The notes: generated by a model not told the origin, from the letters alone. A stretch of DNA of 64,000 nt from Pseudomonas fluorescens (GCF_001902145.1 NZ_MRST01000024.1:310001-374000), one strand, 5' to 3'; shown: positions 55,213 to 63,580, counted from the stretch's first letter. A program made the numbers and translations.

Positions 55213-56131
55213 CGGTCTTCCAGAAAGGGTAAAAGTTGAACCATTGTTGGGGCGCTTGCAGGCAAAACTGGCCCAGGCGTGCGGCGTAGCGTGCGGTCCA
55301 CAGGGCGATGACCTGCTCGCGGGTGCTGCGCTTCCATTCGATCACGTCGGCAAAGGGCTCGATGCTCAGGCGATAGCGGCCCTGGTGCTTGAGGCACATC
55401 AGCAGATTGACCGGGCACTTGAGCAAGCCCGCCAGCAGCCATGGGCCTTGGGGAAATGCCGCCGTGTGTCCGAGGAAGTCCACGCGCACCGTGCGCCCGC
55501 CGTGCAACGGAATACGGTCGCCGGCAATCGCCAGCCACTCGCCGTCGTCCAGGCGCTGGCTGAGCAGCAGCATGGTCGCCGGGTCCAATTCGCTGACCTG
55601 AATCAGGCGCAAATGGGTCGCGCCGGCCTCGCCCAGCAGGCGGTTGAAACGCTCGGCGTGCTTGGTGTGCACCAGCACATTCATGGTGACCTGTTCACCG
55701 ATCTCCGCCAGAGCGCGACACACTTCCAGGTTGCCCAGGTGCGCGCCCACCAGCATCTGCCCGCGTTCCCCCCGCAGTTGGCTGCGCAACTGCGCCGGGT
55801 CGTTGATCTCGATTTGCTCCAGGCGCAGCTTGCCGTTCCATACGTCGAGTTTGTCGAGCAGGGAGTCGGCGAAGGCCATGAACTGGCCGAAGACTTTCCG
55901 ATGGGTGGGCAGCAGGTCATCGCGCCCGCTCCACTGCGCCAGGCGCTGCTGGTATTGCCAGGCGCTGTGGCGTGCAGTGCGGCCGAACAGGAAGAAGTAA
56001 AAGACGATGCTGTAGAGCAACGGGCTCAACAGGCGACGGCCGAGGACTTTTACCGCGACCGCAGTGAATTTCATCAGCCAGAAGCTGCCGCGTTCTTCGC
56101 GGTCGGCCCAATGCTTGGTGCTGTCGTTCAT
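55196..56131 (-). CDS. LpxL/HtrB-like acyltransferase
   Basis: 311 residues. A membrane segment near 33-50 (LLSPLLYSIVFYFFLFG) precedes the HX4E catalytic motif HLGNLE (about 118-123), with GDRIPLHGGR downstream. This family attaches acyl chains to lipid anchors. Here it probably builds the membrane anchor that carries the polyene. The ATG at 56131 (MNDSTKHWADREERG) overlaps the glycosyltransferase stop by 4 bases. Confidence 0.88.
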   Translation of the reverse strand: MNDSTKHWADREERGSFWLMKFTAVAVKVLGRRLLSPLLYSIVFYFFLFGRTARHSAWQYQQRLAQWSGRDDLLPTHRKVFGQFMAFADSLLDKLDVWNGKLRLEQIEINDPAQLRSQLRGERGQMLVGAHLGNLEVCRALAEIGEQVTMNVLVHTKHAERFNRLLGEAGATHLRLIQVSELDPATMLLLSQRLDDGEWLAIAGDRIPLHGGRTVRVDFLGHTAAFPQGPWLLAGLLKCPVNLLMCLKHQGRYRLSIEPFADVIEWKRSTREQVIALWTARYAARLGQFCLQAPQQWFNFYPFWKTDDDAS

Positions 56132-56862
56132 ACCTGCCACCGCCGCCACAGGATCATCGGCGCACGCACCAACATGCCGAAGAACAGGCGTGTGTGCATG
56201 GCGCTGATGCGCAGGTTGTCGCGCAACAAGCGAAAGTGCGACAGGCCATCGGCGGGGTAGTGCACTTGGGTCGGCAGCCAGCGCATCGGCTGGTTGCGCC
56301 AGGCCAGGCGCACCAGGATGTCCGAGTCGAAATCCATGCGCGTGCCGATGTAGGCCGAGTCCATCAGCGCCAGGGTCGGCGCCAGCGGGTACACGCGAAA
56401 GCCGCACATCGAGTCGCGAATCTCAAGCGACAGGGTGTTGATCCAGACCCACACGTGGGTCAGGTAGCGTGCGTACAGGCGGCCCTTGGGCACGCTGTCG
56501 TCGTATTCGGGGTAGCCGCAGATGACGGCGTCGGGGTGCTGGCGTGAGGTGTGGATAAAGGTCTCGACTTCGCGCAGGTCGTGCTGGCCATCGGCGTCCA
56601 CTTGCAGGGCGTGGGTATAGCCCAGGCGCGCCGCTTCGCGGAAACCGGCCATCACGGCACCGCCCTTGCCCTGGTTGCTGGGCAGGGTCAGCAGGGTGAC
56701 GTTATCCAGCGTCGCCAACTGCGCCAGCACCGCTGCGCAGGCGGCGCTGCTGCCATCGTCGACCAGCAGGCAGGGCAGGCCGCTCTTCAGCACACTGTGG
56801 ACCACGGCCGGCACGGCGGCTTCGTGGTTGTACACCGGGATCAGGGCGCAGGGGTTATGCAT
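56128..56862 (-). CDS. Family 2 glycosyltransferase
   Basis: 244 residues of the GT-A fold. The N-terminal ALIPVYNHEAAVPAVV, the first acidic motif VDDGSS and the DXD-type VDADGQHD are present. It would add a sugar to the lipid anchor of the polyene. The ATG at 56862 overlaps the ligase-dehydratase stop by 8 bases. Confidence 0.9.
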   Translation of the reverse strand: MHNPCALIPVYNHEAAVPAVVHSVLKSGLPCLLVDDGSSAACAAVLAQLATLDNVTLLTLPSNQGKGGAVMAGFREAARLGYTHALQVDADGQHDLREVETFIHTSRQHPDAVICGYPEYDDSVPKGRLYARYLTHVWVWINTLSLEIRDSMCGFRVYPLAPTLALMDSAYIGTRMDFDSDILVRLAWRNQPMRWLPTQVHYPADGLSHFRLLRDNLRISAMHTRLFFGMLVRAPMILWRRWQV

Positions 56863-58525
56863 GCGCGGCCTCCAGCACGATCCGCCCGCTTGAGCACGCT
56901 GCAACCCCATTGCGATAGGCGAAGTACAGCTTGCTACGCTCCCGATCAAAGCGCAGGTGCAGTTCGATGTGATCGCCAGGGCGCACCAGCTGCTGGAACT
57001 TGAGCACTTCCATGCCGGCGAACCTGGTTGGCAGGTCGAGCAACTGTTGGCCCAGGTTAAACGCCCATTCCACCTGCACCACCCCCGGCAATACCGGGGT
57101 GACCGGGAAGTGCCCGCTGAAATAGGCCAGGTCCGGTGGGATGCTCAGTTGCAAGGTCCATTCACCTTTGGTTTCGACTTGCGCCAACACCTCGGGCCCC
57201 TTGGGGCGAGGCGCCAGCAACAAGGCTTCGATATCGGCCTGGGGCAATTTGCCCTGGCTGTTCAGCGGCAGTTGGCGCAACAAGCGCCAGCGGCGTGGCA
57301 AGGCCAGGGCTTCGCAATGTTGGCTCAGGTGCTGGCGCAGGGTTTGGGTGAGCGTGCGTCGGCCCTGGTTGCGCAGGGCATGCAGCCCCGCGTCGGTGAG
57401 CACCACTACGGCACCCAGGGACGCACGGTTTTCCTGCACCACGCCCAGGCGGGTGTCGGCCACCCATTCATGGGCGATCAACGCCTGTTCCAGCATTGGC
57501 AGGGAGATGCGTTTTTCTTCCAGCTTGACGATACGGTCCAGGCGGCCCAGCAGTTCGAAGCGCCCATCGGCATGCAGGCGAACGGCGTCGGCGGTCTGTT
57601 CGACATGCCCTTCGGGCAAGTACTTTGAGGCGATGCGTAAAGCACCGTCGGCATCCTGGCTCAGTTGCACATCGGCAAACGGCTGCCAGGGTTGCGCGCC
57701 CTGGCGCCAGGCGATGCCACCGGTTTCCGAGCTGCCGAGGATTTCGGTCGGCCATTGCTGCAAGCGGTCGTAGAGGCTACTCGCGGCGTCAACAGGCAAC
57801 GCGCCACCGGAGGAAAATACCCGTGCAACCTGGCTCAGTGCCGGCCAGTCGAGGTTGTCGCCCATGCGCTTGAGCAGCGCCGGGCTGGCCACCCAGGCAA
57901 ATTGCGGGTGCTCACGGCTGGCGCGCTGCATGTCTTCGGGGAACGCCAGTTGCTTGCGCACAAAAATGCGGCCGGCACACAGCGGCCACAACACGCGAAA
58001 CAGCAAACCGTAGATGTGCTGGGTGGCGACGCTACCGATGATGCAGGCGTCCTTGAGACCTTTCCCCCACAGGGCTTCCAGCGCCTCCACCTCATTGGCC
58101 AACTGGCGCAGGGACTTGTCGATGCGCTTGGGCTCGCCGCTGGAACCGGAGGTGCACAGGCTCAGTTGGCAGTTGTCCAGGTCGAGGGCGGCGGCACTCA
58201 AGGGCGCTTGATACAGCGCGTCCAGGTCGCTGGCTTCGACCAGCCAGGCATCCACGGCGTCGGCCCAGCGCTGGCGCGTCTGGGGTTGCAGGTCGGCGGG
58301 CAGCAGTACGCTCGCACCGGCCCGCCAGGCGCCCAGCAGCGCAATCGCCAGCAGGCCGGCGTCTTCCAGGTGTACGGCCAGGCGCCGGATACCCCGGGCC
58401 TGCAGGCCTGCGGCGAGGCTCAGGGAGTGCTCGCACAGTTGCGCGTGATTCATGAGGGGCTCGGCGGTCACCCCGCGATCTTGCAGTGGCTCAAGCAGCA
58501 AGTGCTCAAGTTTCAACCCTTTCAT
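56855..58525 (-). CDS. Aryl acid:ACP ligase fused to a hotdog dehydratase (ApeH-ApeI fusion)
   Basis: 556 residues. Residues 1-440 form an acyl/aryl-CoA-ligase-type adenylation enzyme: [12 protein letters not shown] is the P-loop, ILGSSETGG the A5-type motif, [16 protein letters not shown] the A8 region and [11 protein letters not shown] the A10 Lys. Residues 455-556 are a FabZ/FabA-like hotdog domain ([13 protein letters not shown]). In other clusters these are two separate proteins, ApeH and ApeI. The ligase would load the aryl starter onto the acyl carrier protein. The ATG at 58525 overlaps the upstream membrane-protein gene. Confidence 0.87.
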   Translation of the reverse strand: MKGLKLEHLLLEPLQDRGVTAEPLMNHAQLCEHSLSLAAGLQARGIRRLAVHLEDAGLLAIALLGAWRAGASVLLPADLQPQTRQRWADAVDAWLVEASDLDALYQAPLSAAALDLDNCQLSLCTSGSSGEPKRIDKSLRQLANEVEALEALWGKGLKDACIIGSVATQHIYGLLFRVLWPLCAGRIFVRKQLAFPEDMQRASREHPQFAWVASPALLKRMGDNLDWPALSQVARVFSSGGALPVDAASSLYDRLQQWPTEILGSSETGGIAWRQGAQPWQPFADVQLSQDADGALRIASKYLPEGHVEQTADAVRLHADGRFELLGRLDRIVKLEEKRISLPMLEQALIAHEWVADTRLGVVQENRASLGAVVVLTDAGLHALRNQGRRTLTQTLRQHLSQHCEALALPRRWRLLRQLPLNSQGKLPQADIEALLLAPRPKGPEVLAQVETKGEWTLQLSIPPDLAYFSGHFPVTPVLPGVVQVEWAFNLGQQLLDLPTRFAGMEVLKFQQLVRPGDHIELHLRFDRERSKLYFAYRNGVAACSSGRIVLEAAHA

Positions 58526-59067
58526 ACGCGGCCTCGAACCCTTTGTCGTACCAGCCATTCCACGGCAAACAACAGCCCCATCAGCCCGTAGGCGATCAGG
58601 CCGTTGTACAACGTCCACCAGCTCAGCGGCGCCCATAGGGTGAGCGCGGCGGCGAGCAGGCCATTACAGAGAAAAAACACACTCCACACCAGGGTGACCC
58701 GGCGGGTATACACAACCGCGTGGGGCGGCAGGTGCGGGTCGGTCATGCGCGCCAGGCGCTCGACCATCGGCGGGCCGTATCTCAGGCTCAGGCCGAACAG
58801 CGCCAGCATGAACGCACTGACCAGGCTCGGGTACCAACGCAGCCACTGGGGGTTATCGAACCATGCCAGTGCCAGGCAAAACACGATCACCACCACCGCC
58901 ATCCAACGGCTGCCCGGGCGCCGCGCAGCGGTGAGCGCGCGCAACAGCCACAGGCTGCCCAGCAGCAAGCCGAACTGCCAAGGTGCAAAGTGCTCGGTGC
59001 CGTAATACACCGCGAAGGGGTACAGCAGCCCCGCCAATAACAGGCCAAGGCCGATCAACCGGCTCAT
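58522..59067 (-). CDS. COG4648-type membrane protein
   Basis: 181 residues with about five hydrophobic helices (LIGLGLLLAGLLYPFAVYYG, WMAVVVIVFCLALAWF, and the C-terminal GLIAYGLMGLLFAVEWLV). Proteins of this group are constant members of aryl polyene clusters, but their function is not known to me. It overlaps the acyl carrier protein gene and the ligase gene by 4 bases each. Confidence 0.8.
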   Translation of the reverse strand: MSRLIGLGLLLAGLLYPFAVYYGTEHFAPWQFGLLLGSLWLLRALTAARRPGSRWMAVVVIVFCLALAWFDNPQWLRWYPSLVSAFMLALFGLSLRYGPPMVERLARMTDPHLPPHAVVYTRRVTLVWSVFFLCNGLLAAALTLWAPLSWWTLYNGLIAYGLMGLLFAVEWLVRQRVRGRV

Positions 59068-59318
59068 GCGGCGGGCTGGACCAGACGGTACACCGCCTCT
59101 ACCACGTCGTTCACCGTGCGTACCGCCTTGAACTCTTCGGCGGCGATTTTCTTGCCGGTCTGGCGCTTGATGTGGTCGATCAGGTCCACGGCGTCGATGC
59201 TGTCGATTTCCAGGTCCTGGTACAGGTTGGCGTCGAGGGTGACGCGTTCCGGGGGCAGTTCAAACAGTTCCACCAAGGCGTCGCGCAGGGTGTTGAAGAT
59301 ATCGTCACGAGTTTGCAT
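59064..59318 (-). CDS. apeF: Acyl carrier protein (second ACP of the pathway)
   Basis: 84 residues with the phosphopantetheine Ser40 in EIDSIDAVDLIDHI. It carries intermediates of the growing polyene. Two ACPs in tandem are a hallmark of aryl polyene loci; E/F naming follows gene order. Confidence 0.88.
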   Translation of the reverse strand: MQTRDDIFNTLRDALVELFELPPERVTLDANLYQDLEIDSIDAVDLIDHIKRQTGKKIAAEEFKAVRTVNDVVEAVYRLVQPAA

Positions 59319-59327
59319 GGTACGGTC

Positions 59328-59597
59328 TCAAGCTGCCTGTCGGGCCGTGACGAACGCCGCAAGGCTGGCCACGTTGGTGAAGTGATTGCGGGTGTCCTTG
59401 GCGTCGGCATCGATTTTGATGCCGTATTTTTTCTGGATCGCCAGGCCCAATTCCAGCGCATCGACTGAATCCAGGCCCAGACCTTCGCCAAACAGGGTCT
59501 GGTCGCTGCCAATATCGTCGGGGCTGATGTCTTCCAGGCCCAGGGCCTCGATGATCAGCGCCTTTATGTCGTGCTCAAGGCGGTGTTGGTCGCTCAT
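59328..59597 (-). CDS. apeE: Acyl carrier protein (first ACP of the pathway)
   Basis: 89 residues with the phosphopantetheine Ser44 in GLDSVDALELG. The ATG at 59597 (MSDQHRLEHDIKAL) overlaps the acyltransferase stop; an earlier in-frame start lies within that gene. Separated by 9 bases from the second ACP. Confidence 0.9.
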   Translation of the reverse strand: MSDQHRLEHDIKALIIEALGLEDISPDDIGSDQTLFGEGLGLDSVDALELGLAIQKKYGIKIDADAKDTRNHFTNVASLAAFVTARQAA

Positions 59598-60387
59598 CTT
59601 CGGCGAGCTCCTTAATGAAATAGTGATGCAGGTGATCGTTGAGCTTGCGTGAAGCCTGGGGCGCAGGCCCGACTGCGGCAAACGCTTGTGGCTCTATATC
59701 GGCACCCACGCGCAAACTGAAGTGAAATCGACGGTGGGGGATGCGATACCAGGGTTCGGCCTTGGTCAGGGTGGTGGGGCTGACCTTGATCACCACTGGC
59801 GTGACGATTGTCGCACCACGCAGCGCAATGGCCGCGCCGCCGCGATGAAAGGCCGGAGCCGCGCCCGGCGTGGTGCGGGTGCCTTCTGGAAAGATGATCA
59901 GCGTCTGGCCGGCGCGCAGGGCATCGGCAGCCGCATCGAGCATGTCGGCGCTGCCGTCGTTGCTGATGTAGCCGGCGTCACGCACCGGCCCGCGGGTGAA
60001 GGGGTTCTGGAACAGGCTCTGTTTGACCACGCAGTTGGTCTGGCGCATCAGGCCGATCAGGAACACCACGTCGATCAGCGACGGGTGGTTGGCGACGATC
60101 ATCTGGCCAGGGCGGCCAAGCTTTTCGGCACCCTCGACGCTGTAGGTGAGAATGCCCAGGCCCTTCATCAGGCGAATGAAAAACCAGAACAGGCAACTGA
60201 TGGTGTGGCGTGCGCGCCGTTGGTGCTGGGTGGCGTCGCCCGGCAGGCAACTGAGCAGCGGAAACACCAGCAAACGCAGGCACAGCCCGCCGAGGCCAAA
60301 CAGGCAAAAGCTGAGGGCCGTGGCGAACAGGCGCCAATAATAGGCCTGCCGTGGTTTGTGGGTCAGGGCTTGCGTTGCCAGTTCCAT
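59575..60387 (-). CDS. 1-acyl-glycerol-3-phosphate-acyltransferase-like (PlsC family) protein
   Basis: 270 residues. An N-terminal membrane region (about 15-45) precedes the HX4D motif NHPSLID and the FPEGTRTTPG motif. It probably acylates the lipid carrier of the polyene, in parallel with the LpxL-like enzyme. The ATG at 60387 overlaps the chain-length-factor gene by 25 bases. Confidence 0.88.
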   Translation of the reverse strand: MELATQALTHKPRQAYYWRLFATALSFCLFGLGGLCLRLLVFPLLSCLPGDATQHQRRARHTISCLFWFFIRLMKGLGILTYSVEGAEKLGRPGQMIVANHPSLIDVVFLIGLMRQTNCVVKQSLFQNPFTRGPVRDAGYISNDGSADMLDAAADALRAGQTLIIFPEGTRTTPGAAPAFHRGGAAIALRGATIVTPVVIKVSPTTLTKAEPWYRIPHRRFHFSLRVGADIEPQAFAAVGPAPQASRKLNDHLHHYFIKELAEDERPTPP

Positions 60388-61082
60388 ACTCGGTTCTTCC
60401 AGGCATGTTGGCAGGCGCCCTGTTCGGTCAGCAGGGTGCGCAGCAGGTTCAGGGCGTGGGGCCACTGGGTTTGAGTGAGTTGGACAGTGCCGGTGGTGAG
60501 TTCCAGTTGCCACTCGTCGCCCGGCGTGAGCAACAAGCCAAGGGCATAGGGGAAGGGCACATCCGTAATCCAGCTGGCGTAGGCGTGGGGCGGTTGTTCT
60601 TCGGTGATTACCAGCAATACGGCGGCGGCGCCTTCGTTGAGCAACGCGGCGGCTTCGAGCAGGCCGTGTTCGAGGCCATCGCCGGCGGCGGCGAGGGCGG
60701 TCATCTCGCTGGTTTCATTGCGCAGGATCGACCACAGGCCAATCACCGCGTTATGCACCGACAGGCTGAACTGAGTGGGCGACAGCGGCTGCTCGTTGGC
60801 CAGGTCGCTGAGGATGTCCAGGGTGCGCGGGGTTTCGCCGTGGCGGGAAATAAACACCAGTGGCAGGTCTTCAAGGCCCTCGGCCAGCGGCCAGCCGACG
60901 CTGAACGCCATGCGCGCCAGCCGGCTCAGACGGCGGCGCTGCATGGCTGGCAAAAATGACACATCGGGGGACGCTTCGCTGACAGGCGGCAACACCGGGT
61001 CCCGGCACCAGGCGTACCAGTCGTCCGCACTCTCAAGGCCAGGAGCCCAGGCGCGCCATTGGGCGATGTTGAAGTTGATCAC
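60363..61082 (-). CDS. apeC: Ketosynthase-like chain-length factor (ApeC; GTG start)
   Basis: 239 residues equal to the N-terminal half of a ketosynthase, without the active-site Cys; FSLSVHNAVIGLWSI occupies the core. Such proteins pair with ApeO to set chain length. The GTG at 61082 gives VINFNIAQWRAWAPG, the family N-terminus. A TTG at 61124 would add 14 residues and has no better ribosome site. It is the first gene of the cluster. Confidence 0.82.
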   Translation of the reverse strand: MINFNIAQWRAWAPGLESADDWYAWCRDPVLPPVSEASPDVSFLPAMQRRRLSRLARMAFSVGWPLAEGLEDLPLVFISRHGETPRTLDILSDLANEQPLSPTQFSLSVHNAVIGLWSILRNETSEMTALAAAGDGLEHGLLEAAALLNEGAAAVLLVITEEQPPHAYASWITDVPFPYALGLLLTPGDEWQLELTTGTVQLTQTQWPHALNLLRTLLTEQGACQHAWKNRVWNWQRKP

Positions 61083-61398
61083 TGAGAAGTTATCCCGCCC
61101 CTGCGGGCTTCCATGTGCGGCCAATGGCCCCGGATTCCGGGACAGGGAGCAATGGCCGTATGGCGCGCATTATCCCGGTGCCGTGGGGTTCTAGCAAATA
61201 GTGGTGAAAGTTTGTTCACTATTGATCACAAATAAGTTGGAAGAATTTACAAATTATCGGCGATCGAAGGCCGGACTCGATTGTTGCGCGGTTTCCATTC
61301 ATTTGTGGGCCAGGCAACGCGTAAGGATGAACGAGGTAGCTAACTGGCGCTTTTGCGCTCTACACTCGGGGGATTCATTGATACACGGAGGTTTTTCC
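61083..61398. promoter_or_regulatory. Divergent promoter region between the polyene cluster and parA
   Basis: About 316 bases with no gene. It must hold the cluster promoter (minus) and that of parA (plus). An inverted repeat AATAGTG (61197-61203) / CACTATT (61217-61223) with a 13-base spacer is followed by an AT-rich stretch (61221-61260). No -10/-35 pair is convincing enough to place. Confidence 0.45.
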
Positions 61399-62169
61399 AT
61401 GCGGCGCGTGGTGTTCAATCAAAAAGGCGGCGTGGGCAAGTCCAGCATCGCCTGCAACCTGGCGGCGGTCAGCGCCAGCGAAGGTTATCGAACCCTGTTG
61501 GTGGACCTCGATGCACAGGCCAACTCAACCCAGTACCTCACCGGGCTGACGGGCGACGACATCCCCATGGGGATCGCGGACTTTTTCAAGCAAACGTTGT
61601 CTTCCGGACCGTTTTCGAAGAAGAACAAGGTGGATATCTACGAAACGCCGTTCGACAACCTGCACGTGATCACCGCCACCGCCGAGCTGGCAGACCTGCA
61701 GCCCAAGCTCGAAGCCAAGCACAAGATCAACAAGCTGCGAAAGCTGCTGGATGAGTTGAGCGAGGATTACGACCGGATTTACCTCGACACCCCACCCGCG
61801 TTGAACTTCTATGCGGTTTCGGCGCTGATTGCCGCTGACCGTGTGCTTATTCCATTCGATTGCGACAGCTTTTCGCGCCAGGCCCTGTATGGCCTGCTGG
61901 CTGAAATCGAAGAACTGAAGGATGACCATAACGAAGGCCTGGAAGTGGAAGGCATCGTGGTCAACCAATTCCAGGCCCGTGCGAGCCTGCCGCAGCAGAT
62001 TCTTGATGAGCTGATTGCCGAAGGGCTGCCGGTACTGCCGGTGTACCTGGCCAGCTCCGTGCGTATGCGCGAGTCGCACCAGGAGAGCAAGCCGCTGATT
62101 CATCTGGACCCACGGCATAAGCTGACGCAGCAGTTTGTGGAGTTGCATAACTTACTTGAGAACGCCTGA
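61399..62169 (+). CDS. Orphan ParA-family ATPase
   Basis: 256 residues. Deviant Walker A KGGVGKS (9-15), the switch I-type VDLDAQANS (40-48) and YLDTPPAL Walker B are intact. The length fits chromosomal or plasmid ParA without an N-terminal DNA-binding domain. GGAGG lies 7 bases before the ATG at 61399; more upstream in-frame starts lack conservation. No parB or parS is adjacent. It might position a protein or a secretion or envelope machine, as other orphan ParAs do; no partner is evident. Confidence 0.9.
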   Translation: MRRVVFNQKGGVGKSSIACNLAAVSASEGYRTLLVDLDAQANSTQYLTGLTGDDIPMGIADFFKQTLSSGPFSKKNKVDIYETPFDNLHVITATAELADLQPKLEAKHKINKLRKLLDELSEDYDRIYLDTPPALNFYAVSALIAADRVLIPFDCDSFSRQALYGLLAEIEELKDDHNEGLEVEGIVVNQFQARASLPQQILDELIAEGLPVLPVYLASSVRMRESHQESKPLIHLDPRHKLTQQFVELHNLLENA

Positions 62170-62173
62170 TTCC

Positions 62174-62263
62174 TGTGGGAGCGGGCTTGCTCGCGAAAGC
62201 GGTGGGTCAGTCAGCTTATACGGCGACTGACACTGCGCATTCGCGAGCAAGCCCGCTCCCACA
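62174..62263. repeat. REPIN (type GTGGGAGCGGGCTTGC), left copy of an inverted pair
   Basis: A 90-base palindromic element directly after parA. Read in reverse complement, the element at 62871 differs from it at only about four positions, including the normally variable centre. Confidence 0.92.
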
Positions 62264-62404
62264 TTTTTTGCATTTCGGCAGGTGAGTTGGATTTGTCCCA
62301 CAGGGTCTGTAGGACTGCTCTGGCAATTGGGCTTGTGCCTTGTAACCTTGCCTACAGCTACGCCAGAATCCGCCGGCTTGTGCGTCTGGATGGGCGTCTC
62401 TAAG

Positions 62405-62632
62405 GTTTGCCGGTCGCTGAATGTTCAGTGATCGGGTTTAGTAGCCCGACCGACCAAAGCATGTGCACCTGCTCCAAAAGCATGGCGTTTATCGCCTATC
62501 TGATGGTGGCTGTGCGCAGGGCACCTTCGGGTGCGCCGGTCTTTGCTTTGTTCCCCGGTCTACTAACCTGCGTACAGCTGCCACCCTTCGTTTAGTAGCG
62601 AAACGGTAGTGGCCCTATCAGGGAACAAATGC
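62405..62632 (+). promoter_or_regulatory. Structured mRNA leader with duplicated loop and sequestered ribosome site
   Basis: A three-way junction: outer stem GGTCG (62412-62416) / CGACC (62451-62455), hairpin CTGA[ATGT]TCAG (62417-62428), hairpin TCGGG[TTTAGTAG]CCCGA (62432-62449). Then GCACC[TTCG]GGTGC (62521-62534). A second hairpin TTCG[TTTAGTAG]CGAA (62587-62602) sits inside GCCAC / GTGGC (62580-62584 / 62609-62613). Between them CTACTAA (62560-62566) is complementary to seven bases of both TTTAGTAG loops. CCCT / AGGG (62613-62616 / 62620-62623) masks the ribosome site of the next gene. The stretch 62264-62404 before it holds no gene, only a CTGTAGG / CCTACAG pair (62307 / 62351). Confidence 0.6.
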
Positions 62633-62851
62633 ATGTCTATCCGTCTTTTCAATGTTTCACCCAACCTCCCCACCGAAACCCTCGTGCTCAACAGCTACGA
62701 AACCTTCTCCTCAGTCCGCACCTTGTTACTCAACCTGTCCAACGACCTCACCGGCGAACACCGTGACGTAGCGCTGGCCATCCACCAGCTAAGCGAACTG
62801 GGCGTCATGCTGGTCGGCCAGATGATGGACCGCGAAGCCCCGCTGACCTAA
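62633..62851 (+). CDS. Small protein of unknown function (DUF6124/DUF3077-like C-terminal part)
   Basis: 72 residues from the ATG at 62633, which has CAGGGA 8 bases upstream. A GTG 24 bases earlier is also in frame but lies inside the leader hairpin. The body (SYETFSSVRTLLLNLSNDL..., VALAIHQLSELGVMLVGQMMD) is helical and resembles the C-terminal half of short proteins common in fluorescent pseudomonads. The family name is from memory and unverified. No signal peptide or membrane segment. It is bracketed by an inverted pair of REPINs. Confidence 0.7.
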   Translation: MSIRLFNVSPNLPTETLVLNSYETFSSVRTLLLNLSNDLTGEHRDVALAIHQLSELGVMLVGQMMDREAPLT

Positions 62852-62870
62852 AGGTAAAGCGCGATCCAAA

Positions 62871-62960
62871 TGTGGGAGCGGGCTTGCTCGCGAATGCGCC
62901 GTGCCAGTCGCCGTACAAGCTGACTGACCCACCCCTTTCGCGAGCAAGCCCGCTCCCACA
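62871..62960. repeat. REPIN (type GTGGGAGCGGGCTTGC), right copy of an inverted pair
   Basis: A 90-base palindromic element between the small gene and trxC; it is the near-identical reverse complement of the element at 62174. Confidence 0.92.
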
Positions 62961-62988
62961 TTTGGCCAGTGTTGTTTTGTAGATCCAG

Positions 62989-63423
62989 TTATATCCCTTG
63001 GCTACGCAACCAACTCATCAACTGCGGCAACGGAAATGCTCCACTCTGGCGCGCCACTTCGCGGCCGTTCTTGAACAGGATCAAGCTGGGAATCGAGCGA
63101 ATCCCCAACTGCGCCGACAGCTGCTGGTTAGCCTCACTGTCCAGCTTCGCCAACCGGCACTTGCCTTCAAGCTGCCCGGCGGCCTGCTCGAATACCGGCG
63201 CAAACGACTTGCACGGCCCGCACCAGTCGGCCCACACATCCACCAGCAACGGCAGGTCGCCCTTGATCTGGCTGGCGTAGTCGCTTTGTTTCAACTCAAA
63301 GGGTTTATTCAACAACACCGGCTGCTTGCAACGCCCGCATTTGGTCGCATCACCCAGGCGTTCGCCGGGGATGCGGTTGAGGCCGTTGCAATGTGGGCAG
63401 GGGATGACAAGAGGTTCGGACAT
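62989..63423 (-). CDS. trxC: Thioredoxin 2 (TrxC) with zinc-binding N-terminus
   Basis: A cytosolic disulfide reductase of 144 residues. An N-terminal zinc motif CPHC (9-12) and CGRC (29-32) precedes the thioredoxin fold with the active site WCGPC (67-71) and the cis-Pro in RSIPSL. These two CXXC pairs distinguish TrxC from TrxA. The ATG at 63423 (MSEPLVIPCPHC) was chosen over one eight codons upstream. It is transcribed toward the right-hand REPIN. Confidence 0.95.
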   Translation of the reverse strand: MSEPLVIPCPHCNGLNRIPGERLGDATKCGRCKQPVLLNKPFELKQSDYASQIKGDLPLLVDVWADWCGPCKSFAPVFEQAAGQLEGKCRLAKLDSEANQQLSAQLGIRSIPSLILFKNGREVARQSGAFPLPQLMSWLRSQGI

Positions 63424-63580
63424 CGGGGGCTCCTGGGGTTTGGCCAATAGATGTATTTGGTGCCGGAACTGGGGTTTATCAAGGTTGGGTCAGGGGACTT
63501 ATTCGCTCACAGTTTCGCCCGCGCTGGGATAAATCGTGTGACTAGGCTTTTTGTTGTGCGCCACCGGTCTGTTTGCAGCT

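Noticed and set aside
54106..55239. Open frames antisense to the polyene cluster genes (for example 54106-55239 and 57665-58591)
   Set aside because: Each lies opposite a recognisable enzyme, and none has a plausible ribosome site or domain.
62407..62595. A 62-codon frame within the structured leader
   Set aside because: It runs through paired stems, has no ribosome site, and its Cys/Pro/Ala-rich translation resembles nothing; the RNA structure explains the sequence better. A short leader peptide is not excluded.
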